Assembly (NCBI GenBank): GCA_017453245.1
Contig: JAFTKM010000009.1
Location: 1 to 64,000 of the forward strand
DNA length: 64,000 nucleotides
Direction: 5' to 3'
Origin: Clostridia bacterium
GTDB taxonomy: Bacteria; Bacillota; Clostridia; Oscillospirales; CAG-272
Below, in pieces: positions 9,282 to 18,305 of the stretch; position 1 is the first letter of the stretch, and each line of letters starts with the position of its first letter. Position numbers and translations under genes: made by a program. Under the pieces are notes generated by a model. It worked only from the letters and a program-made list of their open reading frames with translations. It made no database searches and was not told the origin of the DNA.

Positions 9282-10766
9282 TTATCTTACCTCACTTTCA
9301 AATGTGCATTTTTCAAGAAGATCCTTCGGGATTTTCTTAACTTCAATATTGTCAGGAAGTCTAAGTCCCGACTGAATTTTTGTGCCGTATATCAAGAGCG
9401 ACTGATCTTCGCCAAGTGTAGCTGCAACAGTCTTGATATACTCGGCATTGATAAATTCTTTGGTGATATGGATAAATCTCTTTTCGGAGGAGAATCCATG
9501 ATATACACCATCAACTTTGTAGCGGAAGCCCTCAATCTTACAGATAGCTTCGCAAAGCATCTCGAAATTATATTCGGGGTTAATCTGATATACAGGCAAA
9601 ACAGGATTCTTAACAAGCAAACTGGGTGCAAGCTCGTAGAATTTGTATCCGCCACCACCTTGCCAATTTACAGATTTGGAAATGCCGCCTGGTTCCCCAT
9701 CAACAACCTTATCAAGTCTAACTTTACAATGTGTATAACAGTGGTCTCCCATTTCTATACCGATATATTTTCTGCCCATCTTGTGCGCGACAGCTGCCGT
9801 AGTTCCTGACCCCAAAAAGGAATCCAAAACTATATCACCGGGATTAGTTGCTAATTTTAAAACACGCTCTATTAATTTTTCTGGTTTTTGTCCACCATCA
9901 AATCCCGTTCTCTCATTTGACATAGAATTTATAACATATATGTCCGTCCAAAGATTACCTATTGGTTGCCCTTTATATTCGTCCAAAAATTGTTTCCGTC
10001 TTATTCTTTTTGTTTTGTCAGCAGGAAAATATAGCCGTCCCTCGCGATCAAACTCTTCCATTTTTTCTCTAGACAACGACCAACCATTAGGCGGCGACTT
10101 GTATCCCTTATAATCGTATATTAATGACGGGCTATACGAGGGGCTAATAATCGGACTAGCTTGATACCTTCTTCCATTCTCATCTACACTAGTAAATCTT
10201 TCTTTTATATAGCGTTGAGTATCCTCATCATCTAAAGTGTATATCAAATTTATGGCTGCTTTGTTGCTTTTTTGATACAACAGAATATAGTCTACATTGT
10301 TGTTTAATTTCACACTAGGATTAACGCTTCCCCCTTTTCGTTTCCAGATGATTTCATTAACAAAATTATTTCTTCCAAACACCTCGTCCATTAAGATTTT
10401 TAAATAAGCATGTTCATTGTCATCAATCTGAACAAAAATATAGCCATCATCGCGCAAAAGAGAATATAATAGCTGCAGTCTAGGTTTCATCATTGATAAC
10501 CACACACTATGCTCCAGCCCGTCATCGTAATACTCAAATGCACTACCGGTGTTGTATGGAGGATCAATGTAAATGCACTTTATCTTCCCTGCATAATCCT
10601 GTTGTAATGCCTGCAATGCAATAAGATTATCACCATGGATAAGCATATTTTCACTATTCGGATCGCCATAGGACTTGCTTGGATCTTCTATCAATATACG
10701 CGGCTCAACGACAACTTCATCGTACTTGCCAACCCACGTTAATTCTAACTTTCCTGTTTTTTGCAT
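9282..10766 (-). CDS. Type III-like site-specific DNA N6-adenine methyltransferase (Mod), 494 aa
   Basis: The catalytic motif IV DPPYNTG lies near residue 67 and the AdoMet motif I DSFLGSGTT near residue 315. Motif IV before motif I defines the beta class of amino-methyltransferases, which includes type III Mod. Mod methylates the N6 of adenine in a non-palindromic site and carries target recognition, here in the variable region between the motifs (about residues 140-270). The start overlaps the end of the OLD-type ATPase gene by 22 bases. It could also fill the role of DrmMI, the adenine methylase of class 1 DISARM. I cannot tell the two roles apart from sequence. Confidence 0.9.
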   Translation of the reverse strand: MQKTGKLELTWVGKYDEVVVEPRILIEDPSKSYGDPNSENMLIHGDNLIALQALQQDYAGKIKCIYIDPPYNTGSAFEYYDDGLEHSVWLSMMKPRLQLLYSLLRDDGYIFVQIDDNEHAYLKILMDEVFGRNNFVNEIIWKRKGGSVNPSVKLNNNVDYILLYQKSNKAAINLIYTLDDEDTQRYIKERFTSVDENGRRYQASPIISPSYSPSLIYDYKGYKSPPNGWSLSREKMEEFDREGRLYFPADKTKRIRRKQFLDEYKGQPIGNLWTDIYVINSMSNERTGFDGGQKPEKLIERVLKLATNPGDIVLDSFLGSGTTAAVAHKMGRKYIGIEMGDHCYTHCKVRLDKVVDGEPGGISKSVNWQGGGGYKFYELAPSLLVKNPVLPVYQINPEYNFEMLCEAICKIEGFRYKVDGVYHGFSSEKRFIHITKEFINAEYIKTVAATLGEDQSLLIYGTKIQSGLRLPDNIEVKKIPKDLLEKCTFESEVR

Positions 10767-12730
10767 GGCAAAACTCCTTCTCCAGACAATACGCTTCTAA
10801 CTATATCAAAAATCTTATTAAACTCTGAAAAATCAAAATTATCAAATCCCTTTACATCATCCTTGACATTGTTAGCAAATCTAGATTTTGACAAACTATA
10901 ATCTCCGTTACCTTCCAAATCCGTAACATAGTCATTTGTTTGATGTTCAATTATCTTAATTGTACCATACAGCTTGCTTATGAATCTGTAATTGTAATGC
11001 TGCTCCGGATCTACATGATTTCCACTTTTATAGAACTCGTTTGCCATAAACAAGCGTTGACCACTATCAGTCAATGTTTTAATCTCATTATCCGTAAAGT
11101 AGTGCTCTATTGAAATTTGATTTACTTCGGGTCTATTGTGAGGTACCGGTATAGCGAAAGCATATAGTTTAGACCCCAACTTAACAAACGTTTCGTTGTT
11201 AACAACTCTATCTACGCCATCTTCGCACTTGAACTTTATGGGGTCCTTGGCATCTCTATCAAACATACCAATAACAATATTGTCTTGCACATCGCCGTTG
11301 GATTGCAAATTCTCCAATAAAGTTTTCAACACAGAATCACTGTGCTTGCCATCTTTTGTACTTGCCGTAATAAACTCCACTCCTAAGTCCGTAATATCCA
11401 ATTTTGAAATAGCTTTCTCCAACAAAATAACATCGGTCTCTCCCTCGGTATAAATCAAAACCTTCCCGCTTTTTGCTTTTAGATCCGCCAATTCTTTTAC
11501 TAGCGTTTCTTGTTTCTGACGTAATTCTTCAACACTTTCAACAAACAAATCCTGAGCCTTTTTCATCTCGCCAAATGCGGAAAGATCTGTAATTCTCAAT
11601 CCATCAGGCATCATAAGTATATCAACATTTTCTCCATATTCTTTAACCAATCCACTTAAGAAGAACGGAGAATGTGAGGTCAAAATAAACTGCACTTTGG
11701 GAAAAAGTTTCATAAGTTGAGGAAGCGCTCTGTATGCAAAATCAATATGTAAACCTGCATCTACTTCATCTATAATTACCGTGCCTGTTATTTCCGACAA
11801 GTTTTCAGCGTTGTGGTGAATATCCCATTCCTTGACTATTGACAACGCCATGCAAACCAAATTCATCTCACCATCTGAAAGCTGGGAAATATCATTACAA
11901 GATGAAACCGAACTTGAGAAACTTAACATCTTGCTTTTTCTGCTTATTCCAGTTGGAGAATTTACCGGAACGCCCTTAACAACACTAAAAATACGCGAAA
12001 TTACGCGCTGCATAGCATTTTCTTGAGGGATAAGTACCGTCTTTCCTCTAAGTATTTCAGGAACACTTTCATCATTATTAATCTGTAACTGCTGTACAGT
12101 CTTATCTAAAAATATTTCGGTAAGCCATTCTTTAATTTCTTTTAACAAGTTGGATTTTACGATATTAGACTCAGAAGAATTAATATCTGTAATTTCGTCT
12201 GTGTGATATAAATTTTGATTTCCTTTATTAAACCACATGGGATAATAGTACCTATCCACGGGGAAATACAAAGACACAAATTCCGCAAAATCATTTTTCT
12301 TGAGTGCACACTCAACCTTTTTAGAAAATCCATCTATTTTGAATTTTTCGGCGTTTTTAATCTCGTTAGACTGAAACAGCGATATATTCTGCTTCGGATT
12401 TTTAGACATAATATCTATCAATCTGTTTTTTTGACCTTTGAAATCCATTTCGACCACTACACGAGAAAATGTTGCATTCGAATTGATATAGTTTTGACTA
12501 CCAATCTTGAAGTATTTATGTTCATTTGTCTCTTGAATATGTTCTCCGTAAACAGATCTCTTAAATTCGACCAAACTATCAACCAAATTTGCCAATACCA
12601 AAGTTTTTCCCTTACCGTTCTCTCCTATAAGAACACAAGGAATCGGATTCCCGTTAGAATCGAATCTAAACTGATACTCAAAATTTTTAATACAACCGTA
12701 GTTTTTGATTTCTATTCTGTTGAAATACAT
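10745..12730 (-). CDS. OLD-type ATPase with TOPRIM domain, 661 aa
   Basis: An SMC/ABC-type ATPase head is fused to a TOPRIM nuclease-like domain. Walker A reads GENGKGKT near residue 38, the ABC signature-like LSDGEM lies near 287, and Walker B is VIIDEVDAG near 320. After a short coiled coil (about residues 390-420), a TOPRIM acidic motif IYTEGETD lies near 428 and FDRDAKD near 493. This is the architecture of the OLD family, which includes overcoming-lysogenisation-defect nucleases and the GajA-type effectors of anti-phage systems. Its position between a drmD-like helicase and a Mod gene suggests that it is a working part of this composite system. It is not a standard DISARM subunit. Confidence 0.85.
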   Translation of the reverse strand: MYFNRIEIKNYGCIKNFEYQFRFDSNGNPIPCVLIGENGKGKTLVLANLVDSLVEFKRSVYGEHIQETNEHKYFKIGSQNYINSNATFSRVVVEMDFKGQKNRLIDIMSKNPKQNISLFQSNEIKNAEKFKIDGFSKKVECALKKNDFAEFVSLYFPVDRYYYPMWFNKGNQNLYHTDEITDINSSESNIVKSNLLKEIKEWLTEIFLDKTVQQLQINNDESVPEILRGKTVLIPQENAMQRVISRIFSVVKGVPVNSPTGISRKSKMLSFSSSVSSCNDISQLSDGEMNLVCMALSIVKEWDIHHNAENLSEITGTVIIDEVDAGLHIDFAYRALPQLMKLFPKVQFILTSHSPFFLSGLVKEYGENVDILMMPDGLRITDLSAFGEMKKAQDLFVESVEELRQKQETLVKELADLKAKSGKVLIYTEGETDVILLEKAISKLDITDLGVEFITASTKDGKHSDSVLKTLLENLQSNGDVQDNIVIGMFDRDAKDPIKFKCEDGVDRVVNNETFVKLGSKLYAFAIPVPHNRPEVNQISIEHYFTDNEIKTLTDSGQRLFMANEFYKSGNHVDPEQHYNYRFISKLYGTIKIIEHQTNDYVTDLEGNGDYSLSKSRFANNVKDDVKGFDNFDFSEFNKIFDIVRSVLSGEGVLPCKKQES

Positions 12731-12739
12731 GTTGTCTCC

Positions 12740-15355
12740 TTAAAATTTAACCATAGCTTTTACCATCAAAAGAGGCGTAATTTCAACCGACTTTATGTAG
12801 GCTTCAATTTCCTTTGAGGCTTCCTCTTCGATAGCACTAACCTTTTGGTGATATGTTCTCTGTAGCTTCTCTAAATCTTTTTTCTTGCCGTCAATCTTCT
12901 TTTTGATGTCGATTTTATGCAAGAAATCCTTCACCTGAGAACACTCAAACTCAAGAGTACGTATATCCTCAGATGTCTCAGAAATTTCAAGATTAAGCTG
13001 TGCTTTGCGTATGTCCGCCCAGTTTGTAATCTTCTTTCTAAAGCGTATAACATCCGCTGCAACCTTCGACTTATATTCTGCATGCATCTCCCCCTCGGCA
13101 AATGATACAGCTCTATCATACGCATCACCAGTTCGTTCCTCAGCAAGATAATACAAATCTGGTGTACGAGGCAGAGACTTCAAAATGCGAAGCACTTCCC
13201 CTTCTGTTTTATTTATCTTCCTTCCGAACTCATCGAAAATGAAGAGTGCGGGAGCTAGAATGTTTCTACAATCGGTAAAGGCGCCTATCAAAATGAATCC
13301 GTGAATATCACCAAGGATATTTTCCTTGCGATAATTCTCGCAAGGTATTTTGCCGGGACGTATATCAATAGTCGTCGCCTTAACTTTATCCCATGTTTCG
13401 CGCTCTTCGCAATATGCATCTATCTCAGCCTTCAAATCAGCGAAGGTATCCGCTTTTTCCGAGGAAGAAGTGTTCAGAATATCGCGAAGCTTTGAAACTT
13501 TGGCACGCGCAATCTTATCGAGAGATCTATCAAGATTATCAAACTCTCGCTTGAACTCTCTATAAACGCTACAAGTCTGATATATCTGCAAAATTTTCTT
13601 TTCGAAGTTAACTCCATTATCAAGAGCGCCGAGTGCAACGTCCGATGCGCCAAACACACCTTCGAAAAGCTCGAATTTTCTCCTCAGAATATCGTAAACA
13701 CGCTTGTCCGCTTCGTTATTTCTGTTTAAGAAATTCATTACAAATACAGTGTTTTTCTGACCGTATCTGTGACATCTACCAATTCTCTGCTCTATCTTCT
13801 GAGGGTTCCACGGCAAATCATAGTTTACAACAGTATTGCAAAACTGCAAATTCAAACCTTCGGAACCTGCATCGGTCAATATCAAAATCTTTGCGTTGTT
13901 TTTGAAGTAATCCATTATTGCGTGCTTAAACTCTACGTCGCGTCCATAATTGGTTTTGCCGAAATTCTTTATCTGCCAAGTCTTGTAGATTTCTTTAGAT
14001 AGCTCATCGGTCATCTCTCCGTTGAAGAGCAGAATATCCTCTTCAGAGTATCCTTCCGCGAGAAGCTCTCTGCGCATATACTTTTGCGTACGCTTAGACT
14101 CGGTGAAGATTACTACCTTCTCGTCGATGCCAAGGTCTTTTTGCTCTTTAAACGCCGCAGCAACTGCCTCGATAAGCTTTGTCATTTTTGCATTGCTGGT
14201 GATGCGCTCAGCAACTTCAATAATTGCCTCTACTTCATCGAGCTCATTCTGAATTTGCTCTTTCTTATATATGGTATCGTCATCATCTTTACTAAACTGG
14301 TCTTCGTCAACCTCATCTTCAAGGAATGACCAGAATAGATCGAAGCCTTCTTGCGCATCAGAAGATTTCGTTCCATCGTACAGTTTTTCGAGACGTTCTT
14401 TCAAAATCTCGAATGTTTCAATAAGCGCAAAGCTGGACGAAGCAAGAAGCTTTCTGATAACGAGCGTTATCATGTTACGGTTTGCTGTAGGAAGGCTATA
14501 AAGAGTATCCCTTTTAAGAAATGCGTTAACCCTCTGGTAAAGAGTCAGCTCATCGATAGAAAGCTCAAAATCAAAGGTGTAGCATTTGCGTTCTGGAAAC
14601 TGCATATAGGTAGACACATCACGACGAAGTGTTCTATGTAGAACCGGAGCCAACACTTCTTTGAGCTCTGTATAGTTGCCTCCCTCTTCATATCGCTTAG
14701 TGAACAGTTTTTGATTACCAAATATGCGCTGATCAACGAACGACACCGTTGCGTAAATATCCGAGAGGCTATTCTGTATCGGAGTTGCCGTAAGCATGAT
14801 TTTAGGAATACCGCGAGAGATTTCATAGAGCTCTTTTGCCCTTTTTGCGCCATTAAACGCATTACGCAGGTGATGTGCCTCATCTATAACCATCAGATCC
14901 CATTTAACCGTGGGGAATCGTTTCATAAGCTTTGAGGCATATCCATAAGTAGTTATAACAACCTGTACATGGGGGCTGTCTTTTAACCGCGCCAAAGTTT
15001 CGTAATAATCATGCTCAACTATGTATCGCGTGAGTATTATAGCGTGAATGCCGAATTTCTCTTTAAGCTCTATTTCCCACTGTTTGCGAAGTGGGTTAGG
15101 CATAGCGAGCAATATACGCTTTGCCCCCTGCTTAATAGCGTATTTTAATGCAAGTCCGGCTTCTATGGTTTTTCCAAGTCCAACTTCGTCAGCAAGTACT
15201 ATACCGCCATCTTTTAAGCTCTGTATTGCAGCACAAAACGCCTCAACCTGATGCGGATTGATGTCAACATCCGAATCAAGCAGGCACTTATAGGGCGATT
15301 CTTCAAGGCATTGTTTCTTGAAGACGGCATATTGTTCTATCAATACATTGCTCAT
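12740..15355 (-). CDS. drmD: SNF2-family helicase, DrmD-like, 871 aa
   Basis: The SF2 helicase motifs are those of SNF2/RapA-like ATPases: GLGKT near residue 57, DEAHHLRN near 157, a TATPIQN motif, GSEGLNLQ near 500 and QRIGRCHRYGQ near 530. The C-terminal ~200 residues are rich in Lys and Glu and are predicted coiled coil. DrmD is the SNF2-like helicase that defines class 1 DISARM, and the gene context fits. I chose the ATG at 15355 rather than the one at 15397. It lies two bases after the methyltransferase stop, with a GGAGGA ribosome site inside that gene's last codons, and family members begin close to this point. Confidence 0.85.
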   Translation of the reverse strand: MSNVLIEQYAVFKKQCLEESPYKCLLDSDVDINPHQVEAFCAAIQSLKDGGIVLADEVGLGKTIEAGLALKYAIKQGAKRILLAMPNPLRKQWEIELKEKFGIHAIILTRYIVEHDYYETLARLKDSPHVQVVITTYGYASKLMKRFPTVKWDLMVIDEAHHLRNAFNGAKRAKELYEISRGIPKIMLTATPIQNSLSDIYATVSFVDQRIFGNQKLFTKRYEEGGNYTELKEVLAPVLHRTLRRDVSTYMQFPERKCYTFDFELSIDELTLYQRVNAFLKRDTLYSLPTANRNMITLVIRKLLASSSFALIETFEILKERLEKLYDGTKSSDAQEGFDLFWSFLEDEVDEDQFSKDDDDTIYKKEQIQNELDEVEAIIEVAERITSNAKMTKLIEAVAAAFKEQKDLGIDEKVVIFTESKRTQKYMRRELLAEGYSEEDILLFNGEMTDELSKEIYKTWQIKNFGKTNYGRDVEFKHAIMDYFKNNAKILILTDAGSEGLNLQFCNTVVNYDLPWNPQKIEQRIGRCHRYGQKNTVFVMNFLNRNNEADKRVYDILRRKFELFEGVFGASDVALGALDNGVNFEKKILQIYQTCSVYREFKREFDNLDRSLDKIARAKVSKLRDILNTSSSEKADTFADLKAEIDAYCEERETWDKVKATTIDIRPGKIPCENYRKENILGDIHGFILIGAFTDCRNILAPALFIFDEFGRKINKTEGEVLRILKSLPRTPDLYYLAEERTGDAYDRAVSFAEGEMHAEYKSKVAADVIRFRKKITNWADIRKAQLNLEISETSEDIRTLEFECSQVKDFLHKIDIKKKIDGKKKDLEKLQRTYHQKVSAIEEEASKEIEAYIKSVEITPLLMVKAMVKF

Positions 15356-15356
15356 T

Positions 15357-16628
15357 TTAATCCTCCGGTAAAAATTGTCTCCTAATACTTCTGGCAATAG
15401 CTTCTGCCATTAAAGGAGGAACTGCATTTCCTATTTGCGTGAAAGCTGCAGTACGTCCACCTTCGAAGTAATAGCTATCTGGGAATGACTGAACACGAGC
15501 TGCTTCTCTTACAGAGAGAGATCTTGCTTGTTCAATATCTGGGTGAATGAAATAATGACCGTCCTTCGAAATGTGAGCTATCATAGTGTGACAAGCTGAC
15601 AAATCACCTTCAACCACCTTGAATCTATCTAAAAAGTTCTTGGTGTTTTTGTGTGTTATTAATTCCGTGGGTAATTCCGAATATTTCAGTCGAGTATGTC
15701 CGTTGTTCCAAGCCTCAATTGTTTTACGATATATTTCTCTGTCTCTGTTAATTTGAGGTCTTGCTACGTGTTGTGTTAAGATATCACCGCGTTCACGAAT
15801 TCCATACTCACCAACGTACGTTTTAGCAAGTCTATTGTGCGTATATTCGTTTATCTCTTGGCCTGATTCAAGAGCAGGCAAACCGCAAAAAAGGTCTTTT
15901 ACTTTGTAATTATGCTCAACCTTCTCTAAGTCGGGATATGTATGCCCAGTTCCATGCAACCAGCCAACGATTATGATTCTTTTTCTGTTTTGAAGAACTC
16001 CGTACTCCGATGAGTTAAGTTCCTTTGCTTCTGTCTCATAACCCAAACGGTGAAGATACTTTTGTATGTTCTTAAAGTACTTTCCATTACCAGCCGAAAG
16101 AATTCCCGGAACATTTTCAAAAACAAACATCGCAGGGTGATATTTCTTTAAGAATCTGCAATACATCTTATAAAGAAAATTGCGAGGATCTTCCATGATA
16201 TCTTCCGGAGCTAGTTCTCTGTCCTTAGCGCTTTTAATAGCTCTTCCCAAAATAGAATAAGCCTGACACGGGGGGCCTCCGATGATTAAATCAACATTAC
16301 CTTCCCATTCTGGATGTGCTTCTATTCTTTGGTCAATTGTAGCGAAAATCCCGTCAATAGTTTTTTTACTGATTTCTTTGCATATAACGCTATCAATAAC
16401 ACCCTGAGGCACAGCCTCGTACAATTGATCTCGAGTTATATCGCCTCGCAAATAATCCCTATATATATTCAATCCACCATTTTCACGTAAAAAGTGATAA
16501 CAGGCACGTGTTTTTAATGTGTAGCATGCGTTTGGATTCATTTCGACATGAGCGACAGGTTCATAACCTGCACGAATAAATCCCTCAGAGAGTCCGCCTG
16601 CACCAGCAAATAAGTCTATGTAATTCAT
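15357..16628 (-). CDS. DNA (cytosine-5) methyltransferase, DrmMII-like, 423 aa
   Basis: All main C5-methyltransferase motifs are visible: motif I DLFAGAGGLSEG at the N-terminus, the catalytic PPCQAYS loop near residue 121, the ENVPG motif near 172, and the C-terminal IGNAVPP motif IX/X. It makes 5-methylcytosine using AdoMet and would protect host DNA. DISARM class 2 uses such an enzyme (DrmMII), whereas class 1 uses an adenine methylase. Here a 5mC enzyme coexists with a drmD-like helicase and a Mod. I chose the second ATG because family members begin directly before motif I. An alternative start lies three codons upstream at 16637. Confidence 0.92.
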   Translation of the reverse strand: MNYIDLFAGAGGLSEGFIRAGYEPVAHVEMNPNACYTLKTRACYHFLRENGGLNIYRDYLRGDITRDQLYEAVPQGVIDSVICKEISKKTIDGIFATIDQRIEAHPEWEGNVDLIIGGPPCQAYSILGRAIKSAKDRELAPEDIMEDPRNFLYKMYCRFLKKYHPAMFVFENVPGILSAGNGKYFKNIQKYLHRLGYETEAKELNSSEYGVLQNRKRIIIVGWLHGTGHTYPDLEKVEHNYKVKDLFCGLPALESGQEINEYTHNRLAKTYVGEYGIRERGDILTQHVARPQINRDREIYRKTIEAWNNGHTRLKYSELPTELITHKNTKNFLDRFKVVEGDLSACHTMIAHISKDGHYFIHPDIEQARSLSVREAARVQSFPDSYYFEGGRTAAFTQIGNAVPPLMAEAIARSIRRQFLPED

Positions 16629-16707
16629 AATAAGCATCCAATTCGAGTATGTTTGATTTTATACAACTGCTTGCATATACAAGGAAATTATGTTTAAGCA
16701 GGCATCC

Positions 16708-16917
16708 TTATTTCTCATCGGGAATCATCTCAGCAATGTCGCCAATATCCACATTCAGAGCCTTGCATATCTTTGCAAGCATTTCTGTGGATACGTGCTC
16801 ATCATTGACCATTTTTGCAAGCGTAGACTTGCTTACGCCAGACATAGCGATAAGATCCTTTTTCTTCATTTTTCTGTCGATAAGAAGTTTCCATAGCTTA
16901 TTATAACTAACAGCCAT
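16708..16917 (-). CDS. XRE/Cro-type helix-turn-helix regulator, 69 aa
   Basis: This is a single HTH_3 domain: a helix, then an MSGVSKSTLAKM recognition unit, followed by ALNVDIGDI. It is the first gene of the defence operon, about 80 bases upstream of the cytosine methyltransferase and directly downstream of a strong promoter. Small XRE proteins in this position typically act as controller proteins, repressing or timing methylase and nuclease expression. Autoregulation is inferred only from position. I did not find a convincing palindrome overlapping the promoter beyond AT-rich sequence. Confidence 0.88.
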   Translation of the reverse strand: MAVSYNKLWKLLIDRKMKKKDLIAMSGVSKSTLAKMVNDEHVSTEMLAKICKALNVDIGDIAEMIPDEK

Positions 16918-16954
16918 CTTGCACCTCGCGCATATATAAATAAATATTATTAAT

Positions 16955-16983
16955 ATAATACCATATATTTACTGATATTTCAA
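16955..16983 (-). promoter_or_regulatory. Sigma-70-type promoter of the defence operon
   Basis: On the minus strand the -35 is TTGAAA and the -10 is TATTAT with a 17-base spacer, 38 bases upstream of the XRE start. The surrounding sequence is extremely AT-rich. Confidence 0.7.
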
Positions 16984-17072
16984 CACTTTGAGGAAAATAA
17001 AGTCGCAAAAATAGGAAAAAAGTTTGCTTTTGCGGAGTTTTTTACGTGTAAAAAAAGACAAAAATGTAATTT

Positions 17073-17622
17073 GACCACTTTTGACCACAATTAGAGTTCA
17101 AATTTACGTTAAAAACTGAGTGTTTTGGGGTGTAAAAGCAATTTTTTCGTTGCTTTTACGAAGACTTAGCATAGTTCTTTCAGATTTTCCTTTGTTTTTT
17201 GTAATCAACGCACGTTTCTAGCTATTTTGAGGTGTAAAATGCAGTTTTTACTTGAACTTGAAACCTCTAATCCCCTAGTGTACTTTTTCAAAAAGTTACG
17301 AATTTACGGTGTTTTAAGGTAAAATTCGGTGGGAGCTTTTCTTTGATTTAGGCGTATTAATTTTTCACAAAAGACTAGAAAAGTGCGCTCGTTGTTACAA
17401 TACAACAAAGCAAAAAGTGCTGCTAGAGAAAGGATTTTTCCAGGCGTAGCAACACTTTTTTAAGGTTTGTCTAATTTGTTTTTATGTTTTTTCTTGTCTT
17501 TTAAAGGCGTTTTTGAGAGTGCGAAAACACTCCTCAGAGCATCAGCCAACGTCACCTAAATTTACGACCACTTGTTGTAAATTCGTAATTTGAAAACGAC
17601 CACTTTTTCTGACCACAATTAG
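17073..17622. repeat. Paired GACCAC clusters flanking ~500 bases
   Basis: GACCAC occurs at 17073, 17083, 17566, 17598 and 17611. The 12-mer GACCACAATTAG is repeated exactly at 17083-17094 and 17611-17622, each time preceded by another GACCAC and a T-rich spacer. Multiple short repeats near both ends are a known feature of IS21-family elements. No transposase is present, so a remnant is only a hypothesis. Confidence 0.5.
17132..17159. repeat. 10-bp perfect inverted repeat (hairpin)
   Basis: GTAAAAGCAA and its exact complement TTGCTTTTAC are separated by an 8-base T-rich loop. No U-tract follows on either strand, so it is not a classical terminator. Confidence 0.6.
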
Positions 17623-17776
17623 CGCTGTGCTATGCGTAAAATTTAACGCTAGACGCGCATATTGTAAACTAAGGTGTACAATTTAATGCTATGTGTGCGT
17701 ATTTTTCTGCTTAATTGGTAATTTTTTCCATTGGGGTAATAGAGCCCACAAGTTCAAATGTTTGCCTGCCACCCCA

Positions 17777-18070
17777 TTATGCTTGTAGCCACCATGATGA
17801 AACAGCTTCGTCCTTGTTTTCCTTTTTTATTGGAAACTCTACACCGTATTCTTCTGCCACTCTTTTCAAAGTCATTCTATATATACCCGCCATTGTTGCG
17901 CTATTATAATAGGGATGTCCAAAATGAATTCCTGCATTATTCATAACATCGCAAGTTATTTCATTTACTATGTTTTTAATTTCGTCGTCAAACTCCAACT
18001 TTGCAGCTACAATAATATCGGCAAGCTCTTGTACAAAGCTCTTTTTATAAATTAACTGATATTCCTTCAT
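17777..18070 (-). CDS. Hypothetical protein, 97 aa
   Basis: No family recognised. The protein is a soluble, mostly helical sequence with charged N-terminal helices and a histidine/tyrosine-rich middle (HFGHPYYNSA near residue 50). There is no signal peptide or membrane segment. It is monocistronic, with over 200 bases to the next gene on one side and the repeat-rich spacer on the other. The start has a GGGG immediately before ATG, which is a cramped ribosome site, so expression level is doubtful. Its position at the edge of the defence island makes island cargo possible. Confidence 0.55.
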   Translation of the reverse strand: MKEYQLIYKKSFVQELADIIVAAKLEFDDEIKNIVNEITCDVMNNAGIHFGHPYYNSATMAGIYRMTLKRVAEEYGVEFPIKKENKDEAVSSWWLQA

Positions 18071-18215
18071 CCCCTTAATTGACCAAAAGGTATCGTACAG
18101 CGGAACACGATTTTACTTTTTTATCTATTAATTTGAAATATATTCATTTTTCAACCTCCGCTATTGCTACTCAAGGCTAAAGAGTAATATCTTTTGTCTT
18201 AAGTCTATATTACTA

Positions 18216-18257
18216 AAGGCAGAGGCGCTTTTGCACCTCTGCCTTAATCTTTTTTAA
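18216..18257. terminator. Bidirectional-looking intrinsic terminator
   Basis: A 13-bp stem (18216-18228 with 18233-18245, one wobble) has a TTTT loop. A T-rich tract follows on the plus strand. On the minus strand it lies about 50 bases downstream of the aldo/keto reductase stop and probably ends that transcript. Confidence 0.65.
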
Positions 18258-18305
18258 ACCCCCGAGCGGCGTTTCTTGTTTATTGACGCTTTATCTGTGG
18301 GGTAA

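Larger units (their letters stand above)
16984..17776. other. Gene-free AT-rich spacer with degenerate repeats
   Basis: About 790 bases contain no credible gene on either strand. The segment holds five GACCAC hexamers in two clusters, an AATTTACG octamer at 17101, 17301 and 17559, an imperfect ~25-base repeat of the form TTTTGRGGTGTAAAA at about 17123 and 17225 (with a shorter relative near 17312), and one strong hairpin. It separates the defence island from ordinary genes. It may be decayed mobile DNA. Confidence 0.6.

Noticed and set aside
17777..18070. Integrase or excisionase marking an island boundary
   Set aside because: The 97-aa protein has no recombinase motif, and no att-type tRNA target was found next to the defence operon.
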